A stretch of DNA of 64,000 bases from Corynebacterium mycetoides (GCF_900103625.1 NZ_LT629700.1:682001-746000), one strand, 5' to 3'. Shown: positions 10,160-20,834, numbered from the stretch's first letter. Translations and numbers: made by a program. Notes: generated from the letters alone by a model not told the origin.

Positions 10160-10292
10160 GTCCAGCTCCCCTTTCGGCTGCGCGCGTGAACGTCCGGTCA
10201 ACCCAGTGGTCACGGCACGGCGAGATTGTCCTTATCTAACTTCGCACAAGTATACGCACACCCCCGACACGCCCCGGGAGCGCTGTGGCCGC

Positions 10293-11156
10293 TTAGGCGC
10301 CGGAGGAATCACGCGCGGGCGCGGTCGTCTCCCGCAGGGTGCGGGTGAGTCCTTCCTGGACCGTCACGGCGACCAGGTTGCCCTGTCGGTCGTAGATTTT
10401 GCCCTGGGTGAGCGAGCGGCCGTGGTGCGCCGACGGGGAGCTCTGGTCGTAGAGCAGCCAGTCGTCGGCGCGGAACGGGCGCAGGAACCACATCGCGTGG
10501 TCGAGGGAGGCCATCTGCACCTTGTCCTCGGGGTGCGGCACCATCGAGGAAAACAGCAGCGTCATGTCCGACATGTATGCGAGGGTGCAGATGTGGAAGG
10601 TCTCGTCGTCCGGCAGGCGCTCCTTGGAGCGGAACCACACCACCTGCTGGCCCGCGGCGCGGTTGTCCCGCTCGTAGCTCGTGGCCGGCGCCACCCGGAT
10701 GTCCCAGTCGGACCACTCCGTGATCAGGCCTGTGAGGCCCTGCGGCAGCTGGTCAGGGCTCAGCTCGAGGTCCTCCGGGTCGGGCGCGGGGCGCATGGCG
10801 TCGAAGTGCTCGGGGCCCTTGTCGTCGGTGACGTGGAAGCTCGCCTGCATGGAGAAGATGGCCTCTCCGTTTTGGATCGCCTCCACCGTGCGGGTGGAAA
10901 AGCTGCGGCCATCGCGGATCCGCGACACCATGTAGACGGTTTCCTCGTTGGCCTTGCCGGCGCGCAGGAAGTAGCCGTGGAGGGAGTGGACGCGCTTTCC
11001 CTCCTCGACGGTGCGTGTCGCCGCGACGAGCGCCTGGCCGGCGACGTGCCCGCCGAAGGTGCGCACGAACACGGTGGAGTCCATCGCGCGGCCGCAAAAG
11101 ATGTCCTTGTCAATACGTTCGAGATCGAGAATCGCTTGGATGCTGGGTGCGCTCAT
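10293..11156 (-). CDS. tesB: Acyl-CoA thioesterase II (TesB family)
   Basis: Hydrolyses medium/long acyl-CoA to free fatty acid and CoA. The 287-aa double hot-dog protein has the N-terminal repeat (RTFGGHVAGQALVAA) and the C-terminal repeat with catalytic-type residues: Asp in ASLDHAMWF, Ser/Gln in SPSAHHGRSLTQG and VTVQEG. Start placed at the ATG before SAPSIQAILDLERID, which matches relatives; GTG 11186 and ATG 11162 are alternatives. It overlaps or abuts the small membrane-protein gene upstream and ends the lipid-related minus-strand block. Confidence 0.88.
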   Translation of the reverse strand: MSAPSIQAILDLERIDKDIFCGRAMDSTVFVRTFGGHVAGQALVAATRTVEEGKRVHSLHGYFLRAGKANEETVYMVSRIRDGRSFSTRTVEAIQNGEAIFSMQASFHVTDDKGPEHFDAMRPAPDPEDLELSPDQLPQGLTGLITEWSDWDIRVAPATSYERDNRAAGQQVVWFRSKERLPDDETFHICTLAYMSDMTLLFSSMVPHPEDKVQMASLDHAMWFLRPFRADDWLLYDQSSPSAHHGRSLTQGKIYDRQGNLVAVTVQEGLTRTLRETTAPARDSSGA

Positions 11157-11178
11157 GCCCATGTACTCTACAACCGCG

Positions 11179-11658
11179 CTAGACACTGGCGGCGCTGAGC
11201 GAAGCGTACTCGGGCAGCTCCGCCGTGCCCCCGAGCCGCAGCAGCCGCACGGGCGCCGTAAGCCGCACCGCCCGCGTGTCGCTGACCGCCTCGTTGTAGA
11301 AGCGCAGCGCGAGCATCACCCGGGTGTCAGCGTCCTCGAGGTCGCCTTCCCGCTCACCGCCGAGCAAGCGCTTATCGACGTCCGCCCGCAGCGCGTCCTC
11401 CGCCTCCAACCGGTCGCTCAGGTTTCGCGGCGTGAGCTCGATGAGCTCGGCCGCTCGGGCCCGCGCGGCCAGCTCCGGGACCGCGACCGCGATGACCGCG
11501 CAGCGGCGGTCGAGCGCGGCCTGGAGGGCGTCACGTGAGCGGTCGAGCCGGATGTGGAGTCTGTCCAGGCGCCTCGCCGTGAGGTACGCCCATAACGCGA
11601 AAGCCGTCACCGCAACGATGACGAGGATGACGAGAGGTACCCACAGGGGCGTTCCCAC
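11179..11658 (-). CDS. Small membrane-anchored protein of unknown function downstream of pimA
   Basis: A 159-aa product with one N-terminal membrane span (VPLVILVIVAVTAFALWAYL) followed by a charged, mainly helical cytoplasmic domain with a LEA-like/coiled-coil composition (LDRSRDALQAALDRR, LEAEDALRADVDK). The likely start is GTG 11658, which overlaps the pimA stop as TAGTG, so the two are probably translationally coupled. Similar small proteins occur between pimA and tesB in corynebacteria. No catalytic motif is visible; no function can be assigned. Confidence 0.72.
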   Translation of the reverse strand: MGTPLWVPLVILVIVAVTAFALWAYLTARRLDRLHIRLDRSRDALQAALDRRCAVIAVAVPELAARARAAELIELTPRNLSDRLEAEDALRADVDKRLLGGEREGDLEDADTRVMLALRFYNEAVSDTRAVRLTAPVRLLRLGGTAELPEYASLSAASV

Positions 11659-12764
11659 TATCCCAGCCTCACTTTCTCCGAGCCCACCTGGCCGATCACG
11701 GTTTCGTAGACCGCCATGATGCGGCCCGCCACCTGCGCCCAGTCGTAGTCCTGGGCGCGCCGCGACCCGGCGGCGGCGAGTGCGTGGCGCGCCCGGGGGT
11801 CGTCGATAAGCAGGCGCAAGTGCGCGGCGAGAGCGCCCGCGTCGCCGGCGGTGAACAGCACCCCGGCGGGCGAGGTGCCGGCGGCGTCGCAGACGGCGGC
11901 GAAGGCCTCGATGTCGCTGGCCACCACCGCGCACCCGGCGGCCATGGCCTCGACGAGCACGATGCCGAAGGACTCCCCGCCGGTGTTGGGGGCCACGTAG
12001 ATGTCGGCGCGGCCAAGGATCGCTGCCTTCTCGGCCTCGCTGACGCGGCCGACGAAGTCGACGCCGTGCGCCGGCGGGTGGTCACCGCCGCCGATGACGG
12101 TGAAGCGTGCCTCCCGGCCGAGGCGCGCGGCGGCGTCGAGGAACACGCCCAACCCCTTGCGCGGCTCGTCGAGACGCCCCAAAAAGACGATCTCCACCGG
12201 CGCACCCTCCGGCCTGTCTGTGCGCGCGCTGCAGTACAGCGACGTGTCCACGCCGTTGGGGATGAGAACCGGGTCGGTGCCCACCTGCTCCACCTGCCAC
12301 CGCCTGGCCAATTCGCTCACCGCGATGCCGCCGCGGATCTTCTCCAAGCTCGAGCGCAGCACGGGCAGTACGGCCTTGAGCGCGAGCGAGGACGTCGCCG
12401 ACGCGTGGTAGGTGGCCACAATGGGCCCCTGCGCGGCGCGCAGCGCGGCCAGCGAGTAGCTCGGCGAGTTCGGCTCGTGGATGTGCAACACGTCGAAGTC
12501 GCCGTGCGCGATGAACTGCCGGGTTACCTTCCGCACCTTCGGGCCCACGGCGAGCCTGGCGACGGAGCCGTTGTAGCGAATCGGCACGGACCCGCCCCCG
12601 CGGGTGACAAAATCCGGCACGTCGGCCGCCCCCGTCGCCGGGCCGAGGACACGAACGTCGTGCCCCTGCGCGCGGAACACACGCGCCAGGTCAAGGACGT
12701 GGGCTTGAACTCCCCCCGGCGCATCGAAGGAGTACGGGCACACCATACCAATGCGCACGGGCAC
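11658..12764 (-). CDS. pimA: Phosphatidylinositol alpha-mannosyltransferase PimA
   Basis: Transfers the first mannose from GDP-mannose to phosphatidylinositol on the inner face of the membrane, starting PIM/LM/LAM synthesis. The 368-aa GT-B glycosyltransferase (family GT4) begins RIGMVCPYSFDAPGGVQAH, the Gly-rich N-terminal loop of PimA. Its C-terminal Rossmann domain has FLGRLDEPRKG and the retaining-enzyme E-x7-E motif in GGESFGIVLVE. The GTG at 12764 follows the patA stop directly with GGGAG 9 nt upstream; GTG 12758 would also fit the family. The order HIT-pgsA-patA-pimA is the same as in mycobacteria. Confidence 0.93.
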   Translation of the reverse strand: MPVRIGMVCPYSFDAPGGVQAHVLDLARVFRAQGHDVRVLGPATGAADVPDFVTRGGGSVPIRYNGSVARLAVGPKVRKVTRQFIAHGDFDVLHIHEPNSPSYSLAALRAAQGPIVATYHASATSSLALKAVLPVLRSSLEKIRGGIAVSELARRWQVEQVGTDPVLIPNGVDTSLYCSARTDRPEGAPVEIVFLGRLDEPRKGLGVFLDAAARLGREARFTVIGGGDHPPAHGVDFVGRVSEAEKAAILGRADIYVAPNTGGESFGIVLVEAMAAGCAVVASDIEAFAAVCDAAGTSPAGVLFTAGDAGALAAHLRLLIDDPRARHALAAAGSRRAQDYDWAQVAGRIMAVYETVIGQVGSEKVRLG

Positions 12765-13685
12765 TCACCGCAGCTCCCGGCGGCGGGAGCGCTTCGGCTT
12801 ATCCACCGGCCACATCGGCTGCAGCATGTGCCAGTCTGCGGGATGCTCGGCGATGTTGGCGGCGAAGCGGTCGGCCAATCGCTGCGTGGTCTCCGCCACG
12901 TCCGTCACCTCGATGGGGGATTCGGCCTTCAGCCCCCACGCCGGGTCCCGGTCCGTGCCCTCGAACCAGGAATGCACGGGCAAAAGCGCGGCGCCGGTAT
13001 CAATCGCAAGTTTTGCGGGGCCCGCCGGCATCGTGGTCTCCTCCCCGAAAAACATCACCGGCACCCCGGACGAGGTCAGGTCGCGCTCACCCATCAGGCA
13101 GACGATCCCGCCCGATTCCAGCACCTCGCGCAGCCGCTCGTACGGCGCCTCCCGCCCGCCGGTCAGGGGCAGGACCTCGAAACCCAGGGATTCCCGGTAG
13201 CGCACGAACGCGTCGAACAGGGACTCGGGCTTGAGGCGCTCCGCGACGGTGGCGAAGGTGCCGTAGTTCTGCACCAGCCACATGCCCGCCATGTCCCAGT
13301 TGCCCGAGTGCGGCAACGCCAGGATTACGCCCTTGCCCTGCCCGTACGCGCGCTCGAGGTGCTCCAAGCCCTCGATGCCCTCCCGGATCCGTTCGACAAC
13401 CTCCGGGTCCCCGGCGAGTGTCGGCAGCCGGAACGCCTCCTTCCAGTACCGTGCGTACGAGCGTACCGATGCCCGGACGAGGTCCTGGTCGACGTTTTCC
13501 ACGCCCACCACGCGCGCGAGGTTGCGCCGCAGCATCTCCATGCCCTTGCCTTTGTCCGACGCCCAGTCCGCGCCCAGGCTAAAGAGGGTATCGGCCACGC
13601 GCCCCGGCAGGCGGCCGATAATTTTCCAGGCGGCGATGTACGCCGCAGCGGTCATCTGCTCCCTGAAGAATTCGTTGCGCGTCAC
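12765..13685 (-). CDS. patA: Phosphatidylinositol mannoside acyltransferase PatA
   Basis: Member of the lauroyl/myristoyl acyltransferase (HtrB-like) family; in this operon it is expected to acylate the mannose of PIM1/PIM2 from acyl-CoA. The 306-aa sequence has the H-x4-D catalytic motif in ALPHSGNWDMAG (about residues 126-131), a conserved Glu in MGERDLTSSGVP, and an N-terminal amphipathic region (MTAAAYIAAWKIIGRLPG). It overlaps pgsA by 4 nt and is followed directly by pimA. The function comes from family plus synteny with the mycobacterial pgsA-patA-pimA block. Confidence 0.88.
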   Translation of the reverse strand: MTRNEFFREQMTAAAYIAAWKIIGRLPGRVADTLFSLGADWASDKGKGMEMLRRNLARVVGVENVDQDLVRASVRSYARYWKEAFRLPTLAGDPEVVERIREGIEGLEHLERAYGQGKGVILALPHSGNWDMAGMWLVQNYGTFATVAERLKPESLFDAFVRYRESLGFEVLPLTGGREAPYERLREVLESGGIVCLMGERDLTSSGVPVMFFGEETTMPAGPAKLAIDTGAALLPVHSWFEGTDRDPAWGLKAESPIEVTDVAETTQRLADRFAANIAEHPADWHMLQPMWPVDKPKRSRRRELR

Positions 13686-14323
13686 CGCGGCGCTCCTTCC
13701 GGGGGCGCCATGCGGTCGTGGGCGTGGGGATCACGGGCGGCAAGCACCAGGCGCTGGACCACGGTGATGCCGGATCCCACCAGGAGAACCCACATCGCCC
13801 CAGCCAGCGCGCCGGACACGCCAGCACCCTCCAGCACCAAACCCACGCAGGCGGCGATGAGCCGCTCGGGGCGCTCGATAAGCCCGCCGACGATACGCAG
13901 CCCCCCGGCTTCGCCGCGGGCCTTGATGTAGCTGGTCACCTGCGCGAGCACCAGCACCGCCAGCGTCACCGCGACGGTCACCGACGGGGCGCCGTCGACG
14001 TAGATGAACCACAGCGCGATGGCGCCGAAGAGCGCTCCGTCGGTGATCCGGTCGCAGCTCGCGTCCAGCGTCGCCCCGAACGCCGTTCCCCCGCCGCCCA
14101 GCCGCGCCATCGTGCCGTCGACCATGTCGAACGCCGCGAAAAACGCCGATAGCAGCGCCGCCCACACCAGGTGGTCGAGCGGGATGAGCACCACGGACAC
14201 GAGGACCGTCGCCACGGTGCCCACCAACGTCGTCACATTGGGGGTCAACCCCGCGCGCAGGAGACCCCGCGCGACGGGCTCCACTACTACCGCCGCCGGT
14301 TCGCGGCCGTGCACACTAAGCAT
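13682..14323 (-). CDS. pgsA: Phosphatidylinositol phosphate synthase (CDP-alcohol phosphatidyltransferase) PgsA
   Basis: Condenses CDP-diacylglycerol with inositol phosphate, the lipid substrate for PimA. The 213-aa integral membrane protein contains the CDP-alcohol signature D-G-x2-A-R-x8-G-x3-D-x3-D as DGTMARLGGGG...GATLDASCD (about residues 67-90) and about six spans. The ATG at 14323 has GGAGG upstream and overlaps the end of the HIT gene by 8 nt. Operon with patA and pimA supports a PI/PIP rather than phosphatidylglycerol role; that distinction is inferred from context. Confidence 0.9.
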   Translation of the reverse strand: MLSVHGREPAAVVVEPVARGLLRAGLTPNVTTLVGTVATVLVSVVLIPLDHLVWAALLSAFFAAFDMVDGTMARLGGGGTAFGATLDASCDRITDGALFGAIALWFIYVDGAPSVTVAVTLAVLVLAQVTSYIKARGEAGGLRIVGGLIERPERLIAACVGLVLEGAGVSGALAGAMWVLLVGSGITVVQRLVLAARDPHAHDRMAPPEGAPR

Positions 14324-14874
14324 CGGTGCCTCCTCCGTTTTCCGGGGTGCCGGGCCAGGCGTCGGCAAGCAATTTCCGCGTGTCCTTGAGCAGCTGCGGC
14401 AGGACCTTGGCACCCCCGATGACCGTCATGAAGTTGGCGTCGCCCGCCCAGCGCGGCACAACGTGCAGGTGCAGGTGGTCACCGACGGACCCGCCCGAGG
14501 CCTTGCCCAGGTTGAGCCCGACGTTGATCGCCTCCGGGTGCGAGACGGCTTTGAGGGTGCGGACCGCCTTCTGCGCGAACTCCATGAGCTCGCGCGACTC
14601 CTGATCCGTGAGGTTCTCCAGTTCCGCGACCTTGCGGTACGGCACGACCATGAGGTGGCCGGAGTTGTAGGGGTAGAGGTTGAGCAGGGCGTACACCGTC
14701 TCACCGCGGGCGACGATCAACCCGTCCTCGTCACTGCCCTGCGGCGCGGCCACGAACGGGTCCTGGAAGCGGTCGCCGTCCACGGCCTCGGTGATGTACG
14801 ACGACCGGTAGGGCGCCCACAGCCTCTCCAGACGGTCCGGGGTGCCTACGCCGGAGTCCACGTGCGGCTCGCCG

Positions 14875-14894
<20 letters not shown>
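14316..14894 (-). CDS. HIT-family nucleotide hydrolase/phosphorylase
   Basis: The 192-aa protein has the histidine-triad motif HLHLHVVP at about residues 142-149 with the upstream Asn/Gly elements ([16 protein letters not shown]), typical of the actinobacterial branch related to Ap4A phosphorylase (Rv2613c type). It probably cleaves dinucleoside polyphosphates or nucleotidyl adducts. The start overlaps the end of thrS by 20 nt and its end overlaps pgsA. The neighbourhood is the conserved thrS-HIT-pgsA order. The precise substrate is not shown by sequence. Confidence 0.88.
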
Positions 14895-16947
<2,053 letters not shown>

Positions 16948-17036
16948 GGTCGGATGCGCTCCTTTTGCGCTCACGGGGTGCGACATACCTGGCCGCACCC
17001 CTGCATGAATTTTTCTCGTCGAGACAGCGCCCCATC

Positions 17037-18266
17037 CTACCCGCGGCGGGCGGACAGGACGGACTCGCCCCAGTACTCGTCGCGGCCTTTTTCTAGCCCC
17101 GTGCCCGGGGGAACCCAGTACACGGCGGAGCCGATGTGGGTGATCCACGTGTTGAGGCGGTCGACCTCGTCCAGGCGGGCCTGCACGGGCACGAACTGCA
17201 CGTCGGGGTCTTTTTGGAACGCGATGAATATCAGCCCCGCGTTGGACAGCTTCCCGCTGCCGGGGTCGGGCGGGAGGCTGTAGTTGTACGGGCGCCGCTT
17301 GAACCGCTGCTCCGGGTGGTCGGCCGGCGGCATGGACCGCGCCATGTGCGAGTTCTTGTCGATCACGGGCAGGCCGAACCCGTCCGTCGCCCCCATGTCG
17401 GGCGCGGTGAATTCGCCGCCGCCCGACAGTGGGGCCCCGGTGTCTAGGGTGCGGCCGACCGCTTCCTCGCCTGACGCGCGGTCGAGCAGCTCCCACTCGT
17501 CTAAATCCATCGCGATTCTGCGCACCACGAGCGAGGTGCTACCCGCGAAGCCGTCCGGCCCGTCGATCCACACCTGCTCCGCGTACTCGGTGTCCGTGCG
17601 CGGATTGACCGTGCCGTCGACCTGGCCGAAGAGGTTGCGCGGGGTCTGCCCCTGGGGAGCGGTGCCGCGGGCGTTCATGAATCCCTGCTGCACCCAGGCG
17701 ACGGACACGTAATCCACCCCGGCGCGCGTCATGTGCCGCAGTGCCCAGGCGCACGTGACGGGGTCGTCGGAGCATATCTGCAGGACAAGGTCGGTCTGGC
17801 CCCACGCCGGGTCGAGCCGGTCGCGGGTGAACGCGGGGAGGTCGCGCAGCCAGCCCGGCGTGCGCTCGGGTGCGGCGACGGCGAACACTTTCGACCCGAA
17901 GCCGCAGGTGATCGTCAGGTTTGCGGGCCACTGGTTCATCTCTGTCTCCAGGCTGCCCAGCGGCGTCTCCCCGGAGCACAGGGCGCGAGCGTCGGCCGTC
18001 CACACGCGCATCAGCCGCGCGATCGCGGCCGTGTCGGCACCCTCGCGCAGGTTGAAGCCGACGAGATTAAGGCTCGATTGCGTCGGGGTCTCGATGCCGG
18101 CCTGGCGGGCGCCGTCGAAGGCCACCACCGCGCCCTCGGGAACTTCGCCCTCGCTTGTCGACGCCCGGGTGACACCCCCTTCCCCACACCCGGCGAGCAT
18201 CCCCGCCGAAGCAGCCGAGGCGGCCGAGGCTGCCGAAGCGAGGAAGATGCGACGTGAGATCGGCAT
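17037..18266 (-). CDS. Dyp-type heme peroxidase, Tat-exported (EfeB-like)
   Basis: The 409-aa protein starts [14 protein letters not shown], a twin-arginine signal, followed by an LAGC lipobox (Cys at about residue 27), so it is probably a Tat-secreted lipoprotein. It has the Dyp signature G-x-x-D-G in [11 protein letters not shown] (about residues 200-210) and a C-terminal region with the conserved RRPYNY and FIAFQKDP segments. Dyp peroxidases of this class oxidise dyes and may recover iron from heme. It directly follows the PCuAC and CopC genes, so the set may handle copper/heme at the cell surface; no efeU/efeO is present here. Confidence 0.9.
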   Translation of the reverse strand: MPISRRIFLASAASAASAASAGMLAGCGEGGVTRASTSEGEVPEGAVVAFDGARQAGIETPTQSSLNLVGFNLREGADTAAIARLMRVWTADARALCSGETPLGSLETEMNQWPANLTITCGFGSKVFAVAAPERTPGWLRDLPAFTRDRLDPAWGQTDLVLQICSDDPVTCAWALRHMTRAGVDYVSVAWVQQGFMNARGTAPQGQTPRNLFGQVDGTVNPRTDTEYAEQVWIDGPDGFAGSTSLVVRRIAMDLDEWELLDRASGEEAVGRTLDTGAPLSGGGEFTAPDMGATDGFGLPVIDKNSHMARSMPPADHPEQRFKRRPYNYSLPPDPGSGKLSNAGLIFIAFQKDPDVQFVPVQARLDEVDRLNTWITHIGSAVYWVPPGTGLEKGRDEYWGESVLSARRG

Positions 18267-18274
18267 TGTTGCAC

Positions 18275-18844
18275 CTAGTGGTTCATGTGGTCAGCATGGT
18301 CAGCATGTCCCGCCATGTCGCCGTAGCTCTCGTGGCCGGGACTCATGCTGCGGACCTGCACCCCGGGCACGTCGATGTCGCCCGCGTCGGTATCGAGGGT
18401 GAGATCCACCGTCTCGCCCGCGGCGATCTCGGAGGGGAAATCCAGGATCATGAGGTGGAACCCGCCCGGTGCGAGCTCGACCGATTCTCCTGCGGGGATA
18501 ACAAGGCCGCCGTCGACCGGGCTCATGACGCCGTTTTCCGTCTTGTGGATCTCGTAGCGCGCGTCGCCCAGCGAGGTGCTGAACCCGCGCAGCGTGATGT
18601 CCGCTGCGGTCGGGTTGGTCAGCGTGCCGAAGATCGCGGTCATCGGCATCTCCTCCCCCGCCTCCTTCGCGCGGACCACGGCGTTGTCGAAGGTGAGCGC
18701 GGCGGCTGTCGCGGCGGAGGTCTGAGCAGAACTGGACGGCTCCGCCGTGGGACGATCGCTCGGCGAGCACCCGGCGAGGAGCGAACCCGCCGCGGCGATC
18801 GCGGCAACTGTTGTGATAACGCGGTTGTTCAGGTCTACGGTCAC
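18275..18844 (-). CDS. PCu(A)C-family periplasmic copper chaperone, lipoprotein
   Basis: The 189-aa product starting at GTG 18844 has a signal peptide with LLAGC lipobox (Cys about residue 26), then a PCuAC domain with the spaced Met/His copper ligands (EEMPMTAIFGTL, GGFHLMILDF). The tail is rich in His and Met (MSPGHESYGDMAGHADHADH), likely extra Cu(I)/Cu(II) ligands. The family delivers copper to cytochrome oxidase and related sites. The GTG overlaps the CopC stop as GTGA, so both are cotranslated. It lies 8 nt before the Dyp-peroxidase gene. Confidence 0.88.
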   Translation of the reverse strand: MTVDLNNRVITTVAAIAAAGSLLAGCSPSDRPTAEPSSSAQTSAATAAALTFDNAVVRAKEAGEEMPMTAIFGTLTNPTAADITLRGFSTSLGDARYEIHKTENGVMSPVDGGLVIPAGESVELAPGGFHLMILDFPSEIAAGETVDLTLDTDAGDIDVPGVQVRSMSPGHESYGDMAGHADHADHMNH

Positions 18845-19434
18845 TTCCTGCCGGTGCGTGCGATGGCCGCGGCGGCAGCACCGCCGACAACGAGGACCCC
18901 GATAAGCGCCCACAGCCACGTCAGGTTGCGTCCCGGCTGTTCCTCCTGCTGCTGCTGCTCTTGCTGAGCCTCGTCCTGCCGGCTCGCCGTCGCAGGCTGC
19001 CCCGTCTCCTCCGCCGGCGCGTAGGTGAAACTGGTCATGCCCTTGGTGGCGTGCCCGTCGGAGGAGATGATCTGGAACCCGAGGGTGTACTCACCGGGCT
19101 CCGGGTCGACGTTGCCCGGGACGTCCAGGCTGACCGACTGGCCCGCAACCGTCGGCTCACCCGAGAGCACCACGTCGCCCGTGTCGGCACGGGACAGCGC
19201 GAATGTGTTGAATCCGTCCTGCACCTGGCCAGAGAATTCGAGCGTGAGGGTGTCAGGGAAATCCGCTACCACTTCCCCGTCTGCCGGAGAGCCGCCGACC
19301 ACGGCGTCATGCGCCGCGGCGAGAGGCGCCGACACAAGAGCGAGGCCACACGCTAGGCCGGCGGCGGCTGCCCGGCGCCGGGTGGCACCGGGCGATGCCG
19401 GAAGCGTTGTGGGCGTCCTGAACACCGTCCGCAT
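18841..19434 (-). CDS. CopC-domain copper-resistance-like protein with C-terminal membrane anchor
   Basis: The 197-aa protein has an N-terminal signal peptide (AAAAGLACGLALVSAPLAAA) ending before AHDAVVGGSP, the N-terminal His copper ligand region of CopC. The domain continues with the conserved SSDGHATKG element, then a Gln/Glu-rich linker (EAQQEQQQQEEQ) and one membrane span (WLWALIGVLVVGGAAAAA) with basic tail. Typical of actinobacterial CopC/YcnJ-N proteins that bind copper outside the membrane. First gene of the copC-PCuAC-Dyp operon; no copper-responsive operator was recognised upstream. Confidence 0.88.
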   Translation of the reverse strand: MRTVFRTPTTLPASPGATRRRAAAAGLACGLALVSAPLAAAHDAVVGGSPADGEVVADFPDTLTLEFSGQVQDGFNTFALSRADTGDVVLSGEPTVAGQSVSLDVPGNVDPEPGEYTLGFQIISSDGHATKGMTSFTYAPAEETGQPATASRQDEAQQEQQQQEEQPGRNLTWLWALIGVLVVGGAAAAAIARTGRK

Positions 19435-19573
19435 AGGGATTCTCCTTTAACCGATGTCGAGATGGTCTGATTAATAGTCGGTGAACTCACCCGGTTAGTT
19501 CCCCGCGTGACGCACCACACATCGCTTGGTGCGGGAGTTTGAAGGCCCTGTGCCCGCTCAACGCAACCGGCCC

Positions 19574-19634
19574 GTTCGACCGGAACGGCTGCGGAACGTC
19601 CTGATAGGGCCCTCATACGCATTCCGGTCGAACA
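19574..19634. repeat. 61-bp hyphenated inverted repeat, unit A
   Basis: Arms GTTCGACCGGAA (19574-19585) and TTCCGGTCGAAC (19622-19633) enclose about 36 bp. Same family as the units at 20046, 21888 and the arrays at 36951-37430 and 61628-62313. Solitary copy in the intergenic region upstream of the copC operon. Confidence 0.9.
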
Positions 19635-20045
19635 GCCTCAGCAGCCGCCACCTTAGCTATCGCCTGCTCGAGCCACACCGCGACCCTCCGGCGTCCATGG
19701 CGCATCACCCCTCTGCCGACGTCGCTTGACGCCGCCCTCTCCATGCTTTCCGCGAGGCCCTTCGGCGAATCCCCCTACCAGCGATGGGACTCTCCGAGGA
19801 AAACCCGGGATCGTGGCCACGCATGCGCAGCTAGCTAATGTCGCCACCGTCGCAGCCTTCCTCCCCTTGGCCGCCATGGCGGGGATGTGCGCGCTGACAA
19901 TTATCCGCCTGAGCTCAAAAGCGCCAGGCTGGGCCGAACCCGCCACACGGGTGGCGCTCGTTGTCTCCACACTCGTGGCCATAGTCAGGCGGCGCCCAGC
20001 CCCTGTGGTCCGATTTTCCCAGTCGCTACCTAACTAGAGCCAGCC
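19635..20045. other. Intergenic stretch without a confident gene
   Basis: Between repeat units A and B. The only candidate is a 74-aa frame from GTG 19813 to 20037, listed separately. Base composition is less biased than in the neighbouring genes, and stop codons interrupt the other frames. Confidence 0.5.
19813..20037 (+). CDS. Possible small two-span membrane protein, unknown function
   Basis: A 74-aa frame from GTG 19813 with GAGGAAA about 9 nt upstream. It predicts two hydrophobic segments (VATVAAFLPLAAMAGMCAL and ATRVALVVSTLVAIV) separated by a short polar loop, and a basic tail. No family is recognised. Third-position GC is only moderate and it lies in a gene-poor, repeat-rich stretch, so it may be a chance frame or a remnant. 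Confidence 0.25.
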   Translation: MATHAQLANVATVAAFLPLAAMAGMCALTIIRLSSKAPGWAEPATRVALVVSTLVAIVRRRPAPVVRFSQSLPN

Positions 20046-20108
20046 TGTTCGACCGGAACATCCCCGAAGCCCCCCAAATAACACTCTCATGCGCCTTCCG
20101 GTCGAACA
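20046..20108. repeat. 61-bp-type hyphenated inverted repeat, unit B
   Basis: Arms TGTTCGACCGGAA (20046-20058) and TTCCGGTCGAACA (20096-20108) are perfectly complementary over 13 bp. The loop begins CATCCCCGAAGCCCCC, nearly the same as in unit C at 21888. It is followed about 20 bp on by a terminator-like hairpin and a tRNA-like sequence, as unit C is. Confidence 0.92.
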
Positions 20109-20129
20109 GAGGTTGCGGGCCCACACTCA

Positions 20130-20158
20130 AAACCCGGGCCGGCTCTGGCGACCCGGGC
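20130..20158 (-). terminator. Terminator-like hairpin beside a decayed tRNA-like sequence
   Basis: On the minus strand CCCGGGTCG pairs with the later CGGCCCGGG (one wobble pair) and is followed by TTTT. The same type of hairpin terminates tRNA-Val at 21970-21999. Here the sequence upstream on the minus strand is only tRNA-like. Confidence 0.6.
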
Positions 20159-20170
20159 CAGAAACCGTTC

Positions 20171-20268
20171 TGGGGTGCTTGGTTGGGTTTGAACCTCGCA
20201 CCAAGGATTCGGAGAGTCGCTAACGATGCATGTACTGTGCGCCTGGTTAAAGGGCCGCGAAGCACCTC
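20171..20268 (-). pseudogene. Decayed tRNA-like sequence
   Basis: The ends can pair as an acceptor stem: GAGGTGC (20268-20262) with GCACCCC (20178-20172), six of seven pairs, then A as discriminator. A T-loop-like GGTTCAAACC follows a CGAG half-stem, but its 3' half does not pair, and no clean anticodon arm can be drawn. It ends 12 nt before a hairpin like the tRNA-Val terminator. Best read as a tRNA remnant, not a working tRNA. Confidence 0.35.
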
Positions 20269-20434
20269 AAAGTAACTGCAGCCAAGCTACGCACCCACGC
20301 CCAATGGATGAGGCTGCAATTCTGGCCCCAGAAGCTCCTTGAGGGGTTACTCCTAAGCGGTGGTGATTGTCCTACCAGTGATGACTGGCCGCAGTCAGGG
20401 AAGACGATCTGGGCAAATCGGGCACATCATGCCG
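20269..20434. other. Non-coding stretch left of the small accessory genes
   Basis: No gene, repeat arm or hairpin recognised. The truncated minus-strand frame at 20435-20536 stops here, so this is probably the deletion side of a decayed accessory segment. Confidence 0.4.
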
Positions 20435-20536
20435 TCACGTACTGGGCACATGAGTGGCGGCGTGCTCGTTCGGCGTCCACAGAAGCTCGTTGAGAACGTA
20501 GACCTCGGGGTCGGCGTTGAAGTCGGGGCGCGTCAT
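20435..20536 (-). pseudogene. Truncated coding fragment (33 aa), unknown family
   Basis: Starts with an ATG that overlaps the preceding gene's stop as ATGA and reads MTRPDFNADPEVYVLNELL..., then TWP-like residues to a TGA at 20437-20435. Codon use has the high third-position GC of real genes in this genome, but 33 aa is too short for a domain. It looks like the first part of a gene whose remainder was lost. Confidence 0.4.
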
Positions 20537-20784
20537 GGCGCGGGGGCGACGGTGGTAAGCGCCAGTAGCGCGCTCGTGTTTCCCGCGCCCCGGTCACCGG
20601 GCAGGGGCGACGTCCGCGTCAGATCACCAGTGGCGGCGATCATCGAGCCGTGGGTGTAGTTGGTCGCAATGCGCTCCGCCAGCGGCCCGTCAGCATAGGC
20701 CTCGGTGTCTAACAGCCACCACGGGTTGTCTGGGTCGCGGGAGGATAATACGCAGCCGCACGCGCGGCGTGTGTGCTTCGTCAT
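20533..20784 (-). CDS. Small accessory protein, possibly a single-strand-binding (OB-fold) remnant
   Basis: An 83-aa frame from ATG 20784; a frame to 20820 is also open. The middle part WWLLDTEAYADG-PLAERIATNYTHGSMIAATGDLT has the spacing of residues seen in SSB proteins (aromatic, A-x-G/D, LAE, then G-x4-TG-x-L), but the N-terminal strand is shortened. This resemblance is my reading and weak. It is coupled by ATGA to the truncated fragment downstream and lies close after the membrane-protein gene, so the set is probably one small accessory transcript. Confidence 0.42.
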   Translation of the reverse strand: MTKHTRRACGCVLSSRDPDNPWWLLDTEAYADGPLAERIATNYTHGSMIAATGDLTRTSPLPGDRGAGNTSALLALTTVAPAP

Positions 20785-20834
20785 CTCGCGTGGGCGAGCC
20801 GTAAACCTCTCGCGTGGCACTGCTACTGCTGTAT

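Noticed and set aside
11784..13931. 715-aa plus-strand frame over pimA and patA
   Set aside because: Antisense shadow with His/Arg/Gly-rich composition typical of reversed high-GC genes; both pimA and patA have full family motifs on the other strand.
19653..19982. 109-aa minus-strand frame
   Set aside because: Arg/Gly/Ala-rich shadow overlapping the candidate plus-strand frame; no ribosome site or motif.
20171..20268. A working class II or selenocysteine-type tRNA
   Set aside because: Ends pair, but the T-stem does not close and no 5-bp anticodon stem with 7-base loop can be drawn. Kept only as a tRNA-like relic.
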